Origin: Triglochin maritima
Taxonomy: Eukaryota; Streptophyta; Magnoliopsida; Alismatales; Juncaginaceae
Assembly (NCBI GenBank): GCA_963682175.1
Contig: OY821777.1
Location: 15,024,001-15,088,000 of the forward strand
Direction of reading: 5' to 3'
Length of the DNA: 64,000 nt
Below the pieces are notes generated by a model. The model was not told the DNA's origin. It worked only from the letters and a program-made list of their open reading frames with translations, and searched no databases. This document shows positions 59,901 through 64,000 of the stretch, piece after piece. Position 1 is the first letter of the stretch; each line of letters begins with the position of its first letter. Both the position numbers and the translations under genes were made by a program.

Positions 59901-61582
59901 TTCAACATATTATAACATACCTCGTAAAACACATCCATACCAAATTGAAGATTTAGGTCCAACTTCAACATCTCCAATAACCGAAGCACTAGGAGCAACA
60001 AAGACGTCTTTGTCGACAATAGGTGATTTGTCAAATATATTCATGAGTGTCCTATGCCTGGACACTGAAAATATAAAAGGTCAAATGACTTGTTAAGATG
60101 CAAAAAGCTCAGAACAAGTGAAGTGATATAAAAAACCTGAAAAAAGAAGCAGCGATAAAATATTATGGAACTGAATGCTGGCGAACAACGAAACTTAAGT
60201 AAAGGCAACAAATTTTACAAATCAAAATACCTATACATTATCTTTAGTGAAGAATGGTATGTCACCATAGTATGATACTGAAACAGTAACAAAATGAAAT
60301 TTCCTTTCTGGCGCGCCATCTACCATAACTTCAGCCAATGTTCTTTAGACCAATAGGCAATCCATCTTGTAACACTGCAGGATTACTACGTCCAGATTAC
60401 TGTTTCACTCAACTTATGAGTTATGACCATTCGTTTTCTTTCAATTGGCTAATTTGCTAAGTTGGTTACTGTTCTATTTTTCATAGCCTCCAAATATCAT
60501 CGTCACCAACTTCCATTACATGTTGATGATAAGTTGTATTTATTTTTGAACAATCATAGAGAGCACACAAAATAATACCACCTTTCAAACAATTGCAAAC
60601 ATAACATACACCAAACACCAGAGGTAGAAATACAAAAACAGAAGATATACCAAATCCTAAAGTTCAATGTGATGATCTTCAGTAATGACTAGCCACTCAT
60701 GACTCCTTACTTCAGCACAAAGTACCAAGAAAAATTGCCTAAAATATTCACAATTTCATTTATAATAAAAAAACCTTCCAAATTAATACCCGGTCTTTGC
60801 GTTTAAATGTTTATGTTGATGTAAAAGAGTGAAACTTAAGTAAGATGGGTCTCACACTCATAAGTGTACTATGAACTCCTTTTTTTTATCGGTAAGTGTA
60901 CTATGAACTTCCAATTATCGAGAAGCCAATTTGGATTTTGGTATCAAGTGAAGCAACTAAACTTAACGAGATGGGGTACAATACAATTAGATCTCTTGAA
61001 TAAAACCAGGAGATTGTAGCCAAACGAAGTGTAGTTTCATTCTTATGAGACAATTAGACAATCGCAGAGTGAATAACGCGCACACTGAAGTAGGTCACAA
61101 CTCATTTACTGTACCACAAATAAGTCCTAAGGTCCGGTTTGCCAACTTCCGAAACGCCAACGCCTAAGGTGTAGTTCTAATTCACCATGTTTATAGTCTG
61201 CTGCAAAGCCAAATCCAGACGCCAAACAGAGAAAACCAATTTGAGTGTGCCCACTTGCATTTGGGTGTGTTTCGCAAATTAACAAACGCCAAACACCCAA
61301 AGGTTGGTGTCCGAAACGGACCCAATTGGAAGATCCGATCGGGTGGGTGTGACCTATTCCATAACATCCACCAACACTACAATGTCAAGCTCAAATGCTC
61401 AAAGAACCGATCTTTATAATAATAATAATAAACCTAAAAATTGGGGATTGGGGGTGGAGGGGCTCACATTGCTCCTGGAAGTAGTAGCCGCCCTGGAGGC
61501 GGGAGCCGAGGCGGTCGATGGCCTGGCCGGTCTCGCGGATCCAGAAACCGACGGTGTAGATCGCCTTCCCTAGCGTGCCCAT
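56902..61582 (-). CDS. GAMMACA: Gamma carbonic anhydrase, mitochondrial complex I subunit
   Basis: Plant gamma carbonic anhydrases form a trimer on the matrix side of the complex I membrane arm and are needed for its assembly. Five exons join in phase: 61582-61468, 60064-59921, 58250-58125, 57678-57527 and 57198-56902, encoding 277 residues (Arabidopsis GAMMACA1 is 275). The N-terminus MGTLGKAIYTVGFWIRETG is the typical presequence region. A left-handed beta-helix follows with hexapeptide repeats (VAPSASVIGDVEVG, IGMGATLLDGVVIEKNAMVAAG). All three zinc-binding His are kept: 107 (SLVHV), 130 and 135 (GHSAVLHG). It is thus the gammaCA type, not the gammaCAL type that lacks some. The C-terminus is an amphipathic helix. 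MITEs lie in introns 1 and 2. Confidence 0.96.
59155..59364. mobile_element. Tourist-like hairpin MITE, 210 bp, TAA target duplication
   Basis: Perfectly matching ends GGGGGTGTTTGGTTGG / CCAACCAAACACCCCC enclose an inverted repeat rich in GGAATGGAATGAAAT. TAA flanks both sides (59152-59154 and 59365-59367). It sits in intron 2 of the gamma carbonic anhydrase gene. Confidence 0.92.
61131..61322. mobile_element. Short MITE in gamma carbonic anhydrase intron 1
   Basis: Ends are GGTCCGGTTTGCCAACTTCC and, reversed, GGTCCGTTTCGGACACCAACC. Flanks are TAA and CAA, one mismatch from a 3-bp duplication. The interior repeats AACGCCAA words. Confidence 0.55.
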
Positions 61583-61625
61583 GGCGGTCGCCGATCTAGG
61601 GTTTGGCTTGGTTTGGTTTGGTTTG
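61583..61625 (-). promoter_or_regulatory. Leader with telo-box of the gamma carbonic anhydrase gene
   Basis: On the minus strand AAACCCTAG lies about 20 bp upstream of the start codon. It is preceded by a CCAAA repeat (about four units). Confidence 0.5.
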
Positions 61626-61799
61626 GGGAAGATGGGACTGGAGAATAATTTGAAGATCCCAAATGGGTGGAGGCTGGAAAGCACGCATGAGTTGGGGTTT
61701 TTAGCTGCCTTCTAAATGCCCTCCCACTTCATATCATTTACGCATTAGGTCCATTAACGAAATTTTATTTCTAAAATTGAATTAATAATCATTGGGTTA

Positions 61800-63585
61800 C
61801 CATAGAGGAAAAGAAAAATCAATTCCCTTACGCGTTGTACATAGTTTAGCAGATGAGTCAGGTCCCTGTCAACAAAAAGAAAATGTTGCGGTTGTCATTT
61901 TTTGGTAAAAGTGGTGGAGCGACGGGATCGTGATGGATGAGTCGTTGTTTCTAGTAGCACCTATGGGCAACACAACCACGCACTTGCAGTTTATTCAGAT
62001 GGTTACCGACATGTCAGCGAACTTAGTGTTGGGGCCAAGCAAATTGTTCGTGATATGACAGAGGCATAAACAAGACCACGTAACATTTTGTTGGCGGTAA
62101 AAGAGAAATTCCCGGACGATAATCTTAATCAAAGACACATTTATAACTTCAGAGAGTACATAAAGAGGACGAAATCTGAAGACAGGAATCCAGCGCAGTA
62201 GTTTCTCAGTCAGGCAGTGCAGCATAACTATTTGCATTGGATTGTGGCAGATGAAGAAACTAATGTCCTCACTCACGCATTTTTGGCACATCCGACTTCA
62301 GTTCAGTTGTTGCGTACATACACATTCGTAATCTGCATGGATTCGACGTATAAGACGAACAAGATGCCTTTATTTGAGATGGTTGGGGTTACTCCAACAA
62401 ACATGAATTTCCTCGTCAGCTATGCGATTTCGAAGGATGAGTCCGAGTCTAGTTACCGGTGGGTGTTGGAGAGGTTGTGAGATCTGTTATTGGATATTGT
62501 TAGCCCAACTGCAATAATAACGGACCGGGAGTTGGGTTTGATGCGACCAGTGGCAGAGGTTTTTCCTGAGTCTACTCATTTACTATGCACCTGACATATC
62601 AACAAAGACGTGTACAACTACGCATACCACGTATTCGGCAAGGACAAGCAGCTTGTAGAGAGTTTTAGGCGTGGAAAGTGGAGGAGCGTCAGACTTTCTG
62701 ATTCATAGATAGATTATGATAGAGCAGTCCGTAATCTGAAAGATTCTTTCCATTCCTGGCCAGTGCTGACAGAGTATGTGGAAGACACGTGGTTGGTGCG
62801 TGTGGAAAAATTTGTGTTGAATTGGACGAATAAAGTTCTTCATTTCGGCAACACTACGAACTGCAGGGTGGAAAGCGCACATTCGGCTCTGAAAGAGTGG
62901 ATCACTTCATCGACTGCTGCTCTCGACACTCTTTTCGACCGCGTGAACTCGGCTATTGAAATGCAGCTGACGAATATTTGGAACTTTCTTGAAGATCGAG
63001 ACGTCAAATTTTGGCAAACTACATAGGTCCTTTGTTTCAGCATATAAATGACCGAGTTTCACATCGCTGCTTGTCGTTATTGACTCAGGAATTGAAGAGA
63101 ATGCAGGACTTAAGTGATGAAGTTGAATATCGTTGCAGGTGTGCTTTTCTGACATCACATGAGATTCCTTGTGCATGTACCATGTACGAGTGTTTTGCGT
63201 CAGGTGATGGAATTTATTTAGAGCAGATTCATCCATTCTGGAAAACACTTGTCATTGGAGAAGGAGTCCAGATGTCAGAGTTTGTGAATCAGCCAGCATA
63301 AGACGTCGAGCATTTTCGGAAGCTCGTTGATGAGATATCGGAGAGCGACCCTGCAGTAATTCGTAGTGCCTCCCGTATTTTATACAAACAGTTACACCCC
63401 GATCAGTCAAACTATGGAGAACCCACAAAAAATATTAAGGAACGTGGTCGACCTAGGGGAAAGTCGACACGTCGGGACCCGAGTGCCTTCGAGTATGCTG
63501 AGCGAGGTCGTGGTCGGTCTGGCAGTAGTGGGAGCAGGGGTCATGGTCGGTCTTCCAATTCGTCTCGATCGTCCGTGAACACGGT
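61800..63585 (+). pseudogene. Composite PMD-MULE-OTU transposon, copy 3: MULE transposase pseudogene
   Basis: 61800-61858 matches the start of PMD exon 2 (copy 2, 45838-45770 on the minus strand). At about 61862 the sequence switches to the transposase. From 61885 it reads GCHFLVK, HNHALAVYSDGYRHVSELSV, then the MULE domain (FVICMDSTYKTNKMPLFEMVG, AIITDREL, CRVESAHSALKEW). It then reaches the SWIM-like motif YRCRCAFLTSHEIPCACTMY and a Gly/Arg/Ser tail. In-frame stops (for example near 62068, 62200, 62478, 62596, 62708) and a frameshift at about 63020 break it. The catalytic Asp of the DST and TDRE motifs are still readable. Homology ends at about 63580, where an inverted LTR fragment begins. 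Confidence 0.85.
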
Positions 63586-64000
63586 GAAAGGAATGTGTTC
63601 TAAAAGTTTTACTTTTATATGTCAAATTTTAATGAAGTGCATGTGCAAATATTTTGTTCCTTGATTATGGTATTCGTCTTTTGGAAGTGTTAAGGAAGAG
63701 GCGCTTGGTCCTTAACCGTAGAGCTCTAAAAGATAATGGTTTACATAAATCAAAAGTTATTCACAATCATGGTAATTAACATGGAACATTAATTACCGAG
63801 ATAAGATTGTCGTGTTGGTCATCAATTGTTGTATCTCTACAAATAATTGACGACACGAGTATATAAAAGAGGAAAAGATTACTTTTATATATTGAATAGA
63901 CCTAACAAGTAAAACATTATGGAATTGTGTTTCGTGTCATTAATGTTTTTACTGTGTCTTGGATCTTAAGATATGAGACTTATATCTTTTACTCAAGAAG
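63580..64000 (+). mobile_element. LTR fragment homologous to 22578-24487, inverted
   Basis: GAATGTGTTCTAAAAGTTTTACTTTTA and the rest to the window edge match the reverse complement of 24465-24040 (ATATGAGACTTATATC among others). The first 20-odd bases of the LTR as seen at 24487 are missing here, so the fragment is truncated at the junction with copy 3. It continues beyond the window. Confidence 0.8.

Noticed and set aside
1..64000. tRNA, rRNA and organelle-DNA insertions
   Set aside because: No cloverleaf-type gene with A and B boxes and no plastid or mitochondrial gene order was recognised by eye; a covariance-model scan was not possible.

Overview
The window is nuclear DNA of a flowering plant. 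Its coding genes are split by many spliceosomal introns, two of them encode plastid proteins with predicted targeting sequences, one encodes a mitochondrial complex I gamma carbonic anhydrase and one a plant-specific SPIRAL1-like microtubule protein. The background is AT-rich and crowded with plant-type transposons. The species cannot be named from the sequence alone.

Six genes appear complete and one further gene is complete but less certainly named. UreG (minus, 13713-9802, 6 exons) and a gene for a plastid-targeted single-pass membrane protein (plus, 15097-19132, 3 exons) diverge. A cytochrome b561-domain gene (minus, 21179-19346, 4 exons) converges on the latter. WDR12/Ytm1 (minus, 35034-29545, 13 exons), single-exon plastid bL31 (minus, 41322-40912), a SPIRAL1-like gene (minus, 51003-49981) and gamma carbonic anhydrase (minus, 61582-56902, 5 exons) follow. 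All their splice joins were checked by hand for GT/AG borders and reading-frame phase. They form no operon-like unit: they are ordinary housekeeping genes separated by repeats.

Transposons fill most of the rest. 3568-9418 is a young Ty3/gypsy chromovirus with 715-bp LTRs, a GTAAA target duplication and a gag-pol frame broken by three stops and a frameshift. At 1-2510, 42255-46450 and 61800-63590 lie three damaged copies of one composite Mutator-like element. It combines a FAR1/MULE transposase joined to an OTU cysteine-protease domain with a convergent plant mobile domain (PMD, MAIN-like) gene. PIF/Harbinger DNA covers 35652-37873 (Myb/SANT ORF1 only), 38184-39698 (transposase fragment only) and deletion derivatives at 26937-27776 and 47543-48608. 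Smaller MITEs with target duplications lie at 13976, 33423, 54733, 59155 and 61131. A probable 1.9-kb solo LTR is at 22578-24487, and an inverted second fragment runs off the right edge.

The most unusual structures are the PMD-MULE-OTU composite element, with GC-rich palindromes just inside both ends; a 1.9-kb foldback whose arms are almost pure CT and GA (52771-54651); two clusters of the palindrome CGGTCGACCG; an irregular array of a CTTTTTCACCCAACC motif inside a gene intron; and an unassigned terminal-exon-like ORF at 28209-28069. I found no tRNA, rRNA, CRISPR or prokaryotic-type system.
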